Shown here in pieces: positions 27,087-35,676 of a DNA stretch of 64,000 bases. Under the pieces are notes generated by a model, which saw only the letters and a list, made by a program, of their open reading frames with translations, did not search any database and was not told where the DNA came from. The position numbers were made by a program, and so were the translations under genes. The stretch spans positions 3,237,001 to 3,301,000 of the forward strand of contig NZ_CP078143.1 in assembly GCF_019891395.1 (NCBI RefSeq), read 5' to 3'. The stretch's first letter is position 1. Every line of letters begins with the position of its first letter. Origin of the DNA: Nitratireductor kimnyeongensis. GTDB taxonomy: Bacteria > Pseudomonadota > Alphaproteobacteria > Rhizobiales > Rhizobiaceae.

Positions 27087-27098
27087 TTAGGATCCTAA
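27087..27098. promoter_or_regulatory. MarR-type operator palindrome TTAGGATCCTAA
   Basis: A perfect 12-bp palindrome lies between the divergent marR and YHYH genes, 5 bases from the marR start codon. The TTAG/CTAA arms match common MarR-family operators. Confidence 0.65.
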
Positions 27099-27243
27099 TT
27101 GTCTGATTGATGTTGTTCTATCGATAGTTTTCGCGATGGGCAATGTCCGCCTGAATGCGCATGCCGTGAATGCGACAGCGCATCAACACGGCCGTCCTGC
27201 AGGAAAGAAGATCGTCTTCCACCAAAAAAAAGGGTTCCCGAGA

Positions 27244-28428
27244 ATGCCTTCCACAACAAGACAGCGCGAGAAGTCGCGTCGAAAGAGCACCATCTTCATG
27301 CTGAGTGCACTCGGCGGTTTGATGTTTGCCACCGGTGCCAATGCACACGCCGACGCGCATTCCGTTGCGGATTCCGCACTGGTCACACCTGGTGAGATCG
27401 TGGACTGTACGCTCGAGAATGGAGACACTGCAGAATGTGCGCGCTATGTCGTGAAGTATCTTCCCGAGAACCTTGAGATTGGTCCGTTCTGTCCTGCGAC
27501 CACGGATGACAAGGGCGGCATCTGGCACTGGGACGGAGACAAGGCCGGGCTATACCGGATTGACGGTGACTTCCTGCGGATGCTGGACGCCCAAGGCTAC
27601 ACGTTCTTCAACGAGGATGGCGAGGTCTATTCCTTCGACATTCGCACCGAAGGACCGACCGAAGCGAATGAGTGCATCCAGGGTTCGGTGGATACTGATG
27701 TGGAGATGACGGTTCTCATTCCCACAAACCCGGTGATGGCGGATGAACCAACGAGCCTTGGCACTGTCGCGAAGGTCGGCATCGGAATGGATGGCGTCCC
27801 GATCTTTGCCGACGCGCCATCAGTGCTGGACACCGGGCATATGCCCGCGCTTGACACCTGTGGCGGCCATGTTGACCCCGGTGGCTGGTATCACTGGCAT
27901 GCGACCTCCACCGACATGAATGCCATCTACGAGAACGAAAACGTCGATGCGGAATGCGTGAACGTCGAGCAGGATCAAACGGCGCAGTTTGGTTATGCTT
28001 TCGATGGGTTCGGGATGTATGGTCCGCTCAATTTCGATGGTTCGGTCCCTGACGATCTGGATGAATGCGGTGGCCATATCGGCCTTGTCGAAGACGGTGG
28101 AGAGCCCGTCTATCATTATCATTCAGGCACCTCATTCCCCAATCTGCCCTCCTGTCTGGTTGGCGTCGTTGCCCAGGACAATTTCTCGACCAACGCGGCC
28201 GGCGGCATCGGTTCCGTCAATGGCCCTGGGGGTGGCGGTGGTCCCGGTGGCCCCGGTGGAGCGCCCGATTTCGGCACGATTGCCGAGACCCTGGGCGTCG
28301 ATGCCGACCTGCTGAGAAAGGCCATGGAAAATGCCGGCGGACGGAACGCGGATCTGGCTGCGGTTGCTAAGGAACTCGGCGTTTCCCTCGAGGCCCTGCA
28401 AGCAGCCCTGCCAGGGCCCAGACGCTAG
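27244..28428 (+). CDS. Secreted YHYH-domain protein
   Basis: The 394-residue product has a basic N-terminus and signal peptide (STIFMLSALGGLMFATGANAHA). A YHYH domain follows, seen in HVDPGGWYHWHAT, FGYAFDGFGMYG and YHYHSGTSFPNLPSCLVG. A Gly/Pro-rich linker leads to a ~50-residue tail with repeated small helices (ETLGVDADLLRKAMENAG, KELGVSLEALQAALPGP). YHYH proteins are extracellular and of unknown function; the many His and Asp residues suggest metal or ligand binding. I chose the ATG at 27244; the longer frame upstream lacks support. Confidence 0.85.
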   Translation: MPSTTRQREKSRRKSTIFMLSALGGLMFATGANAHADAHSVADSALVTPGEIVDCTLENGDTAECARYVVKYLPENLEIGPFCPATTDDKGGIWHWDGDKAGLYRIDGDFLRMLDAQGYTFFNEDGEVYSFDIRTEGPTEANECIQGSVDTDVEMTVLIPTNPVMADEPTSLGTVAKVGIGMDGVPIFADAPSVLDTGHMPALDTCGGHVDPGGWYHWHATSTDMNAIYENENVDAECVNVEQDQTAQFGYAFDGFGMYGPLNFDGSVPDDLDECGGHIGLVEDGGEPVYHYHSGTSFPNLPSCLVGVVAQDNFSTNAAGGIGSVNGPGGGGGPGGPGGAPDFGTIAETLGVDADLLRKAMENAGGRNADLAAVAKELGVSLEALQAALPGPRR

Positions 28429-28439
28429 GCATTGAACCG

Positions 28440-29480
28440 GCAGGGCTTTGCCGGAGGCTGTTTGGTTCAAGCCATGCGGGCAATGCTGGTGCGTCCAGCA
28501 TGCGAACTCGATGGCCTCCAAGTTGTGTCGCGGCCATCTCGATGGATGACGTTGGCGATGGATGAGTTGGGCGATGGATGAGTTGGGCGATGTAAAGACC
28601 ATTGATCGATCCGGTGGGAGCGGGGTCGTGCCTGTCGCCAACGCTTCCGACAGACGGCGCGATGCCTGATTCTGCCAACCGCTCAGAACAGCGAATGGAG
28701 ACATGTTGCGAGCCGCGGACGGACTGGTGATCACCAGACCGTCCGCATAGATGATTTCCGAGCGCCACAGCATGTTCGCCGCAGGAGCGAAGAATTGTCG
28801 GTTCAACCGGTCGTGCAGATCGGTTTGCCGCGAATGACGCCCTGCAGTCCCATTGCCCTCACAAGCCAAGCGACGGTGCAGAGGGCAATGGCACAACCGT
28901 CCCTTGGCGACTGTCGCCAGACCTTGGGCGCGCCATAGACCTCGGAGTTTTCGTGAAACACCCGGCGCGTCTCGTCCTTCATGGCAATGTCGCGTTGAAC
29001 GCGGGCCGACAGACGGCCCACGTCCAGACGCTTGGCGATGACCGCATGCGAGGTAGATGGGCAATCGGGAGCAGTCTGGAGATTGGCTCGACTCCGAGCC
29101 GGGGCCGATGTTCATCGATGAAGGAGATCTGCGCTTCAGTGGGCGTTCGAACGCCGCCTGGGCAAATTACGCAGAAGCCCTGCGCAAATTTCACTGGCCT
29201 GACGAGGCTCGCGGTGTCCCTGCTTCAGTGCCTTCATCTTCTCCGCAGCGTCACCCGGCAAACCTGCACGCTTGCCGCTATCCACCTCGGCCTTCTTGAC
29301 CCACTCGTCGAGCGTATGCGCCGAGCAGCCGATCTTGGCAGCAATGGAAGATGCTGCTGCCCGTGGCGAAGAATGTTCGGCTTCATGATGCTCCATCACC
29401 ATGCGAGCGGCGCAGGCTTCAGGAGAAAACTTGTTCGTCGTCGTGCTTCTCACAAGTTGAGGGCTCCGGCAAAGTCGGGC
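28440..29480 (-). mobile_element. Decayed IS3-family insertion sequence
   Basis: OrfA and OrfB pieces are readable on the minus strand but scattered over different frames. OrfA is at about 29450-29136 ([36 protein letters not shown]). The OrfB start is at 29194-28979 (ISFIDEHRPRLGVEPISRLL). Its middle is at 29020-28803 (NSEVYGAPKVWRQ, RAMGLQGVIRGK) and its end at 28768-28450 (RGSQHVSIRCSERLAESGI, PSVGSVGD). At least three frameshifts and an internal deletion removing part of the DDE core make it inactive. A small hairpin (CCGGCA/TGCCGG) at 28437-28454 may end the YHYH transcript. Confidence 0.8.
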
Positions 29481-29796
29481 CGGTGCAATGCCGAACACGC
29501 CAAATGTCGTGACCAAGGGGGGCGAAGCTGGTTTCGCAGATTTTTCAAGGCGGATCGCGGTGACGTTAAGTCGTTGAATTTGCGATCATTTTATTGACGC
29601 ACCGCACCGGGTGAAGATGAGGACTATGTCTACGCTATAGCCCTCTAAATTGAGGCACAGGCGAATGGCTCCTATGGGTGGGCGACAAACTGGCAGCTTT
29701 TGGATCGAGTATACGAACAAGCCGTCGGTGGGGGAGCACCACGGGCTTGTCTCAGAAAACGTGTTTGGTGAACTGATGCCAACGCCCTGAGCGTCT
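29481..29796. other. Interval between IS3 remnant and lysR
   Basis: These ~316 bases show no gene I can support. Low-quality frames on both strands have no recognisable domain or start signals. It is probably flanking debris of the IS element plus the 3' region of the LysR gene. Confidence 0.45.
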
Positions 29797-30690
29797 TCAT
29801 GCAGTCTTGCTTGCTCGCAGCGCACCCTTGAACAGCTCGAAGGCCGCTGTCCCCTTCCGATCAGGGTAGTAGAGGTGATAGCCGGGGAACGGCTCGCACC
29901 ATGGCTCCAGCAGGCGAGTAAGACGACCATCGGCGATCTGCGCCGCCACCAAATCTTCTAAGATATAAAGGATGCCGAAGCCTTCAACGGCGGCGGCCAC
30001 CAACATGTCGGCGTCATTGAAGACGGGCCCACGGGCTGGCGTGACCGTCACCGCACGGCCGTCGCGGTCGAACGACCAAGGAGACAGATCACCTTGCGCG
30101 TCACGATAAGCAATACAACGGTGCGCCGTGAGATCGGCTGGCTCCATAGGTGTCTGATGGTCGCTCAGATAGCTGGGAGCGGCCACGACTGCGACGCGAA
30201 GCGGAGATCCCACCGCCAGCGCGATCATGTCCTTTTCTAATCGCTCTCCGAGCCGGATTCCCGCATCATAGCGGCCCGCTACAACGTCAGTCATGCGGTC
30301 CTCTACGCACACCTCGACCTCGATACCGGGGTGGCGGCGCATGAAAGACGGGAGCATCGGCCACAGCACCGTATCAGCTGCATGCTTGCCAGTCGTAATC
30401 CTAACCGTACCGACCGCGGCGCCGCGTGCCTGTGACAATGCCTCGATCTCGTCGGTCAACCCGGTCAATGCCGGAGACAGGGTGGCGAGAAGGCGTTCGC
30501 CGGCAGCGGTCGGGGCAACGCTGCGGGTCGTGCGGGAGAGCAGGCGAAAACCGAGCTGACCTTCGAGCCGCTTCATGGTCTGGCTCAACGCTGATTGCGT
30601 GACCCCGAGCCGTTTCGCGGCACGTGTGAAGCTTTGGTCGGAAGCGATCGCAGCGAATATGGCGAGGTCGCCAAGCAGATCTGGGCGCAT
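29797..30690 (-). CDS. LysR family transcriptional regulator
   Basis: The 297-residue product has an N-terminal winged helix (SFTRAAKRLGVTQSALSQTM, then KRLEGQLGFRLLSRTTRSV) and a two-lobed effector domain. It is divergent from an SDR gene 100 bases away, the classic LysR layout, so that SDR is its likely target. The effector cannot be inferred. Confidence 0.93.
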   Translation of the reverse strand: MRPDLLGDLAIFAAIASDQSFTRAAKRLGVTQSALSQTMKRLEGQLGFRLLSRTTRSVAPTAAGERLLATLSPALTGLTDEIEALSQARGAAVGTVRITTGKHAADTVLWPMLPSFMRRHPGIEVEVCVEDRMTDVVAGRYDAGIRLGERLEKDMIALAVGSPLRVAVVAAPSYLSDHQTPMEPADLTAHRCIAYRDAQGDLSPWSFDRDGRAVTVTPARGPVFNDADMLVAAAVEGFGILYILEDLVAAQIADGRLTRLLEPWCEPFPGYHLYYPDRKGTAAFELFKGALRASKTA

Positions 30691-30792
30691 TGATGATCCC
30701 TGCTACTGGGGCCTATTACCAATTAGGCGGTTATCCTCATTCATTAGCAGAACTAAGTAATGGAGAACAGAAGCAGCAGCGAGGAACAAGCG

Positions 30793-31710
30793 ATGAGCAA
30801 GGTTTGGTTGGTGACGGGCGCAAGCCGCGGACTTGGACGTGAAATCGCGCGCGCAGCACTCAATGAGGGCGCAACGGTCGTGGCAACGGCGCGAACCGCC
30901 AATGCGGTGCGTGATGCCTTTGCGGACGAACATGAGCGCCTGCACGCGGTCACGCTTGATATAACCGACGCTGAGGCTGCAGGATCGGTCACTGCAGAGG
31001 CCATCGAGCGGTTCGGAACAATAGACGTTCTGGTTAGCAATGCGGGCTACGCCGAGCTTGGTTTCTTCGAGACTTTTACCGATGAAGCGGTGCGGCGTCA
31101 GTTCGAGGTTAACCTGTTCGGCACGATGAACGTGGCGCGCGCAGTCGCCCCACACATGCGCCAGCGTCGCTCGGGCCTAATCGTCACCATCTCGTCCGTC
31201 AGCGGGTTGGTCTCCAACGGCGGAGGAGCGGTCTACTCGGCCTCGAAGTTTGCGGTCGAGGGATGGATGGAGGGCTTTGCGCAAGAACTGGCACCGCTAG
31301 GCGTTCGTTCGCTCCTCGTCGAGCCGGGAATGCTGCGTACCGACTTCATGGACCAGAAGTCGGCGCACTTTGGCAGCATTGAAATTCCAGACTATGCCGA
31401 AGCGATCACGCAGTACCATGCGTTCGTGGAAGCAGCCAACGGCAACCAGCCGGGCGACCCGAAGCTGCTGGCCGCATGGATCGTCGCGCTGGCCGCGCAG
31501 GATGAGGTGCCATCGCGGTTCGTGTTCGGCGATGACGCCCGGCAGTGGGCGGGAGCGAAAGTCGATCAATTGCGGCAGGAGATTGCCCAGTCCGCCGATT
31601 GGGCTGATCAGGCACCAATTTGCTGCAATTTGGATGACTGGCGGATGGAGAAGCAGGAATTTTACCGCAGTTCGAAAGACCGCTTCGAGGGAGTATCTGG
31701 CGACATCTGA
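30793..31710 (+). CDS. SDR family oxidoreductase with an unusual C-terminal tail
   Basis: This 305-residue classical short-chain dehydrogenase has TGASRGLG (NAD(P) site), NAGY, catalytic Ser in TISSVSG, and YSASK. The start at 30793 has GAGG 8 bases upstream. The last ~30 residues (from about APICCNLDDWRMEKQ) do not look like the usual end of the family and may have been added when sequence was joined downstream. It is divergent from, and probably controlled by, the LysR gene. The substrate is unknown. Confidence 0.85.
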   Translation: MSKVWLVTGASRGLGREIARAALNEGATVVATARTANAVRDAFADEHERLHAVTLDITDAEAAGSVTAEAIERFGTIDVLVSNAGYAELGFFETFTDEAVRRQFEVNLFGTMNVARAVAPHMRQRRSGLIVTISSVSGLVSNGGGAVYSASKFAVEGWMEGFAQELAPLGVRSLLVEPGMLRTDFMDQKSAHFGSIEIPDYAEAITQYHAFVEAANGNQPGDPKLLAAWIVALAAQDEVPSRFVFGDDARQWAGAKVDQLRQEIAQSADWADQAPICCNLDDWRMEKQEFYRSSKDRFEGVSGDI

Positions 31711-31860
31711 ACGACCGCAATGGGTCGGGAGTTGCCGTTCTCTGGCCGTCAAATTTAATCGGGCTTTAGCGCGGAATCGGCGGTTTGTATGTTGTTTGCT
31801 GGGTGGGGGGTGATCGGCGGCAATATCGCGCTGTGGAGGGTAATCGACGGGAAAATGGCG

Positions 31861-31899
31861 CACCTCGAAGGAGAGAGTTCGAACACTCTTTTCGAGGTG
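31861..31899 (+). other. Long hairpin upstream of mobC, candidate oriT
   Basis: CACCTCGAA pairs perfectly with TTCGAGGTG, and the inner AGAGAGT pairs with ACTCTTT around TCGAAC. This gives about 16 bp of stem with a 2-base bulge, 61 bases before the mobC start. MOBP relaxases nick next to such inverted repeats, and oriT normally lies upstream of mobC. A short frame (start 31789 or 31855, end 31980) overlaps the hairpin and might be a small gene instead. The rest of 31711-31960 shows nothing I recognise. Confidence 0.45.
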
Positions 31900-31960
31900 T
31901 TGGATGAATGGGAGCGTCATCTCGCGCAGCTAGACCCGGCTAAGGGTCTGAGGTGCGGCC

Positions 31961-32374
31961 ATGACGACCCTTCGCCATGAGTTTCACCGACATGCTGGTA
32001 AAGCGGCGAAATACCCGCCGCCCTTCTCGCTTCGCCTGACGCATGCCGAGAAAGCGCGGTTGCTGGCCGAAGCGGGCCGGAAGCCGCTTGGTGCCTATAT
32101 TCGCGAGCGCCTTTTGGGGGCGGACGCTGCGCCGCGCAAACGCCTCCGCAATAGCCCGGTCAAAGATCAGGAGGCGCTGGCGCGCGCCCTGGCGGCGCTC
32201 GGCCAGTCGCGCCTGTCCTCGAATCTGAACCAGCTCGCCAAGGCCGTGAACACGGGCTCGCTGCCCGTCACCCCTGAAACTGAAGCCGATCTTCAGCAAG
32301 CCTGCCGGGACGTGTCCGCCCTGCGGGCCGATCTGCTGCGCGCGCTCGGCAAGAATCCGGGGGACGGTCCATGA
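31961..32374 (+). CDS. mobC: MobC-family relaxosome accessory protein
   Basis: The 137-residue basic protein has a MobC/ribbon-helix-helix-like N-half (PFSLRLTHAEKARLLAEAG) and the typical C-terminal helix containing LNQLAKAVNTGSLP. It helps open DNA at oriT for the relaxase. Its stop overlaps the relaxase start by 4 bases, and a candidate oriT hairpin lies just upstream. Confidence 0.88.
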   Translation: MTTLRHEFHRHAGKAAKYPPPFSLRLTHAEKARLLAEAGRKPLGAYIRERLLGADAAPRKRLRNSPVKDQEALARALAALGQSRLSSNLNQLAKAVNTGSLPVTPETEADLQQACRDVSALRADLLRALGKNPGDGP

Positions 32375-33675
32375 TCCTCAAGGCCAAGGAACGCGGGGAC
32401 GGCCCGCAGCTCGCCCGCTATCTTCTTGCCATGCGGGATAACGATCATGTCGAGCTGCATGACGTGCGCGGCTTCGCGAGTGATGATCTGCTCGGTGCCT
32501 TCCACGAGGCCGATGCCATTGCCAGCGGCACACGCTGCCGCAAGCATCTCTTCTCGATGAGCCTGAACCCGCCTGCGGGGGAGAATGTCAGCATCGAAGC
32601 CTTCGAGCAGGCGATTTCACAAATTGAAGAAAAGCTCGGTCTGGAGAACCAGCCGCGCGCCGTCGTCTTCCATGAAAAGGACGGGCGACGGCACGCGCAT
32701 GTTGTCTGGTCGCGGATCGACCCTGAGCGCATGCGGGCGCTCAACATGGCGCACTACAAGGTCAAGCTGCGCGATGTCTCGCAGCAGCTCTGCCGTGAAC
32801 ATGGCTGGGACATGCCGCGCGGCTTTGAAGATCGCAGCCTGCGCGATCCGCTGAACTTTACCCGCGCCGAATGGCAGCAAGCCCGCCGTGCGGGCCTCGA
32901 TCCGAAGCAGCTCAAGGCGCTTTTCCAGAAATGCTGGAAGCAGTCGGCTTCCGGCGCTGCCTTTGAGAATGCGCTCAAAGAGCGCGGCTTTACCCTCGCG
33001 CGCGGCGACCGGCGCGGCTTTGTCGCCGTCGATTATCGCGGTGAGATTTACAGCCTCACCCGCCTGACCGGCACGAAGACCAAGGAAGTCGCCGCCCGCG
33101 TCGGCGATCCGCAGAAACTGCCGTCTGCCGACGAAGCCCGCGCCGCAATGGCCGCGCAAATGACCGAACAGCTCCAGAGCTTCATCAAGGACGCCGAACG
33201 CGAGGCTGAGCGCGGTCTCAGGGTGCTGATCTTCCGCCGCAGCGAAATGACCGGGCGTCACCGCCATGAACGGCAAGCGCTGAAAGAAGCGCATGAAGAG
33301 CGCTGGCTTACCGAAACCAAGGAACGAGCCGCACGCCTGCCGCGCGGCTTCTCCGGCATCTGGCACCGGATCACGGGCCGCTATGGCCGGATCAGGAATC
33401 AAAATGAGCACGAGGCCTGGCAGGCCACGCTGCGCGACCGCGCCGAACGCGAAAGCCTGATCGTCCGGCAACTCGATGAGCGCCGCGCCCTGCAACAGGA
33501 AATCTCTGGCCAGCGCGAACAGCAGCAGGCCGATCTGCTCATGCTCCGCCAGGACATCACCCGCTACCACGACATGGCCGCGCCGGAACGCGAGCGCCAA
33601 GACAACAAACCCGAACGCGAGGGCCGCAGCCGCTCCGGCAGGCGCAGGCGAACGCGCAGCCCCCGCATGGAATGA
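32371..33675 (+). CDS. mobA: Relaxase/mobilization nuclease, MOBP (VirD2-like)
   Basis: The 434-residue relaxase nicks oriT and pilots the strand into the recipient. Its metal-binding three-histidine motif is clear (HEKDGRRHAHVVWSRID, residues ~103-119) in the N-terminal domain, and a long, charged, Arg/Gln-rich helical tail follows. It is coupled to mobC by ATGA. With the VirD4-type protein at 48-50 kb it makes the element mobilizable. Confidence 0.9.
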   Translation: MILKAKERGDGPQLARYLLAMRDNDHVELHDVRGFASDDLLGAFHEADAIASGTRCRKHLFSMSLNPPAGENVSIEAFEQAISQIEEKLGLENQPRAVVFHEKDGRRHAHVVWSRIDPERMRALNMAHYKVKLRDVSQQLCREHGWDMPRGFEDRSLRDPLNFTRAEWQQARRAGLDPKQLKALFQKCWKQSASGAAFENALKERGFTLARGDRRGFVAVDYRGEIYSLTRLTGTKTKEVAARVGDPQKLPSADEARAAMAAQMTEQLQSFIKDAEREAERGLRVLIFRRSEMTGRHRHERQALKEAHEERWLTETKERAARLPRGFSGIWHRITGRYGRIRNQNEHEAWQATLRDRAERESLIVRQLDERRALQQEISGQREQQQADLLMLRQDITRYHDMAAPERERQDNKPEREGRSRSGRRRRTRSPRME

Positions 33676-33697
33676 CGAAAGCAGAAAGGAGCCTGAG

Positions 33698-33979
33698 ATG
33701 AAAAATCCGGACTGGACTACATATGTGCCGCGCCGTGTCTATGACACCGCCCGGACACTGGAGACCGCTTGTGAAAGGGCCAACCTTTCCCCGATTGGCG
33801 AGGTCGAATGGCGGATGACGCATTGGCCAACAAAATCAGGACGTGCCTTCTGGGGCGAAGTCTGGCGCTTCCTGATGGAGGAATATTGCATCGGCTCAGA
33901 GTACAGATACGAAATTGTCGTTATCGACGATCCCGGCTTTGAGCGCGTGGTTACTGTCCTGCCGCAACAACTCCATTGA
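33698..33979 (+). CDS. Small protein of unknown function following the relaxase
   Basis: The 93-residue product (MKNPDWTTYVPRRVYDTART to VVTVLPQQLH) is rich in Trp, Tyr and acidic residues and has no membrane segment. AAAGGAG lies 9 bases before the ATG and it follows mobA by 22 bases, so it is in the mob operon. No domain is recognised. Confidence 0.65.
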   Translation: MKNPDWTTYVPRRVYDTARTLETACERANLSPIGEVEWRMTHWPTKSGRAFWGEVWRFLMEEYCIGSEYRYEIVVIDDPGFERVVTVLPQQLH

Positions 33980-34240
33980 TGTCCGTCTAGGCTCCAATTC
34001 CTTTGGCACCGGCCTCGCGCATCCATCGCGGGGCAAAGCGTCGTCTCGCTCTACCAGCACCTTTTGAAAATCCTGCGGCTCGCGTGGCTGACCGCCTCAA
34101 TCCATGACGACACCTTTTCAGCATCCATCTTTCCATTTCAATCCGATCCCGAACCATCAGACCTTCCCAGGCCGATGATGTGTGCCGGGGCCGAAAGGCC
34201 CTGAGTGGTTCGGGGCCTCCTTGAAACGAAGGAGGATACA

Positions 34241-34420
34241 ATGAAACTCGTCTCACGTTTTGAAGCGGCAGCACGCAGCACCGCCGAATTGCATAGTCTG
34301 CTCGGAGAGGCAAAGCGCGCCTTCGCCCGCGCCGCCTGCGGCTCGCAAGAGCGCCACAATGCGCTGGAGTCGATCCGCAACATCGAGCATGAGCTGGCGT
34401 CTCGCGCCCCACGGCTCTAA
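34241..34420 (+). CDS. 59-residue helical protein of unknown function
   Basis: The small protein MKLVSRFEAAARSTAELHSL onwards is predicted all-helical. A near-perfect ribosome site (AAGGAGG) 6 bases upstream makes it very likely expressed. A strong hairpin follows the stop. Its role within the mobile element is unknown. Confidence 0.65.
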   Translation: MKLVSRFEAAARSTAELHSLLGEAKRAFARAACGSQERHNALESIRNIEHELASRAPRL

Positions 34421-34426
34421 AGCCGG

Positions 34427-34452
34427 TGCGGCTGGCCTGACGGCCAGCCGCA
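34427..34452 (+). terminator. 11-bp perfect stem-loop after the 59-residue gene
   Basis: TGCGGCTGGCC pairs perfectly with GGCCAGCCGCA around TGAC. It lies 6 bases after a stop codon. No long T-run follows, so it may be an imperfect terminator or an mRNA-protecting hairpin closing the mob operon. Confidence 0.6.
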
Positions 34453-34821
34453 TATTGCCGAGTTCAGCAGGTTCGCCATGTCATGCATATCAGTTGATGT
34501 GCGGTCAACGCCCGCTTGCCTGTCTATAAATCGGCCTGCCGGTTGCCATGCAACCGGACTAGGCCCGCGCCAATGAGCGGGGGAAGCCGTCAAGACCGCA
34601 GCCAGCGGAGGGGGATCACCCGCCCTGCACAAGCGAAGCGCGGAAAGGTGGGGAAACCGCTGGCTCGCCCGAAGGGCTTGGACTTGACGGAAGATGGGGC
34701 CGCGCCCCCTTTCAAAAGTTTGTATGGCGGACTTTGAGTATCTCCCAATATGTCTATCCAGAATTGACGCACTGCGGACTTTTTAAAGTAAAGCTCGCAT
34801 CAACTTTGAGAATGTGCCATA
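34453..34821. other. Intergenic region upstream of AbiEi, with repeated motifs
   Basis: No gene is supportable in these ~370 bases. The AbiE promoter should lie in the AT-richer last 100 bases. GCGGACTTT occurs at 34727 and 34774, ACTTTGAG at 34731 and 34803, and CATAATG-TC-CATTATG at 34818-34833 overlaps the AbiEi start. These are reasonable autoregulation sites for the antitoxin. Confidence 0.5.
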
Positions 34822-35676
34822 ATGTCCATTATGGATGGACAAAACGCATCAAAGCTAAAGCAGGTTCTTCAGAACGTCCCACCGGGATTTCTGATCGATT
34901 CCGCTTGGATGAGCCGTCACGGAATTTCACGCCAATCCGTGTCCGCCTATGTCAAGCGAGGCTGGCTCGAAAGGGTCATACAGGGGCTCTATCGCCGTCC
35001 TTTCACACCTTCGGAAAATCCCGAAGCGGTTAGAGGGTGGAAGATACCACTCCTTTCCGCGCAATGGCTCATGGCGTACGACTTCCATGTCGGGGGAATG
35101 ACCGCATTGGCATTGCACGGCCATGAGCACTATCTCGCACTGGGTGGCGGGCAGAAAGTTCACCTCTACGGTGACAACATACCGGCATGGCTGTTCAAGA
35201 TAAGCATCGATGGTCACTTCGTGCGACATAGCACGAAACCGTTTGAAGATGCTCAGGCGGGAATCGAAAGCGGTTCTTTTGACCTATCGCAGCAAGCCGA
35301 TAATGACGCGACCATGAGCCCTTGGCTCTGGCCGATCAGAATGTCAACGCCGGAACGCGCCATTCTTGAAGCGCTGGACGGACTGCCACGCAGTGAGAGC
35401 TTCCACAATGTGGACGTGGTGTTTGAGAGCTTGGTGAACCTGCGCCCCAAGCAACTCACAGCACTGCTGACCGCCTGCAGAAGCGTCAAGGTGAAGCGCC
35501 TCTTCTTCGTCTATGCCGACAAGCATGCACATGCCTGGCGCAAACATATAGACGCCGAGGCCATAGACCTTGGCCGAGGCGACAGAGCCCTTGCAGAGAA
35601 CGGCAAATTGCATCCGACATATCGGATAACAGTGCCTTCCGACCTGTTACCGGGGGAGGCCGCCGATGGCCCGTGA
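34822..35676 (+). CDS. abiEi: AbiEi-family antitoxin/transcriptional regulator
   Basis: The 284-residue product is a type IV antitoxin of the AbiE abortive-infection system. An N-terminal winged helix (FLIDSAWMSRHGISRQSVSA, YVKRGWLERV) precedes the AbiEi C-terminal domain. Known AbiEi proteins repress their own promoter by binding inverted repeats, and inverted repeats do overlap the start here. An ATG at 34831 is an alternative start. The stop overlaps the toxin gene by 11 bases. Confidence 0.85.
   Translation: MSIMDGQNASKLKQVLQNVPPGFLIDSAWMSRHGISRQSVSAYVKRGWLERVIQGLYRRPFTPSENPEAVRGWKIPLLSAQWLMAYDFHVGGMTALALHGHEHYLALGGGQKVHLYGDNIPAWLFKISIDGHFVRHSTKPFEDAQAGIESGSFDLSQQADNDATMSPWLWPIRMSTPERAILEALDGLPRSESFHNVDVVFESLVNLRPKQLTALLTACRSVKVKRLFFVYADKHAHAWRKHIDAEAIDLGRGDRALAENGKLHPTYRITVPSDLLPGEAADGP

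Noticed and set aside
31711-31960. A direct repeat of the tRNA-Arg 3' end marking the left element boundary.
   Set aside because: Only an 8-base GTTCGAAC was found, inside a hairpin; that is too short and symmetric to count as an attachment site.
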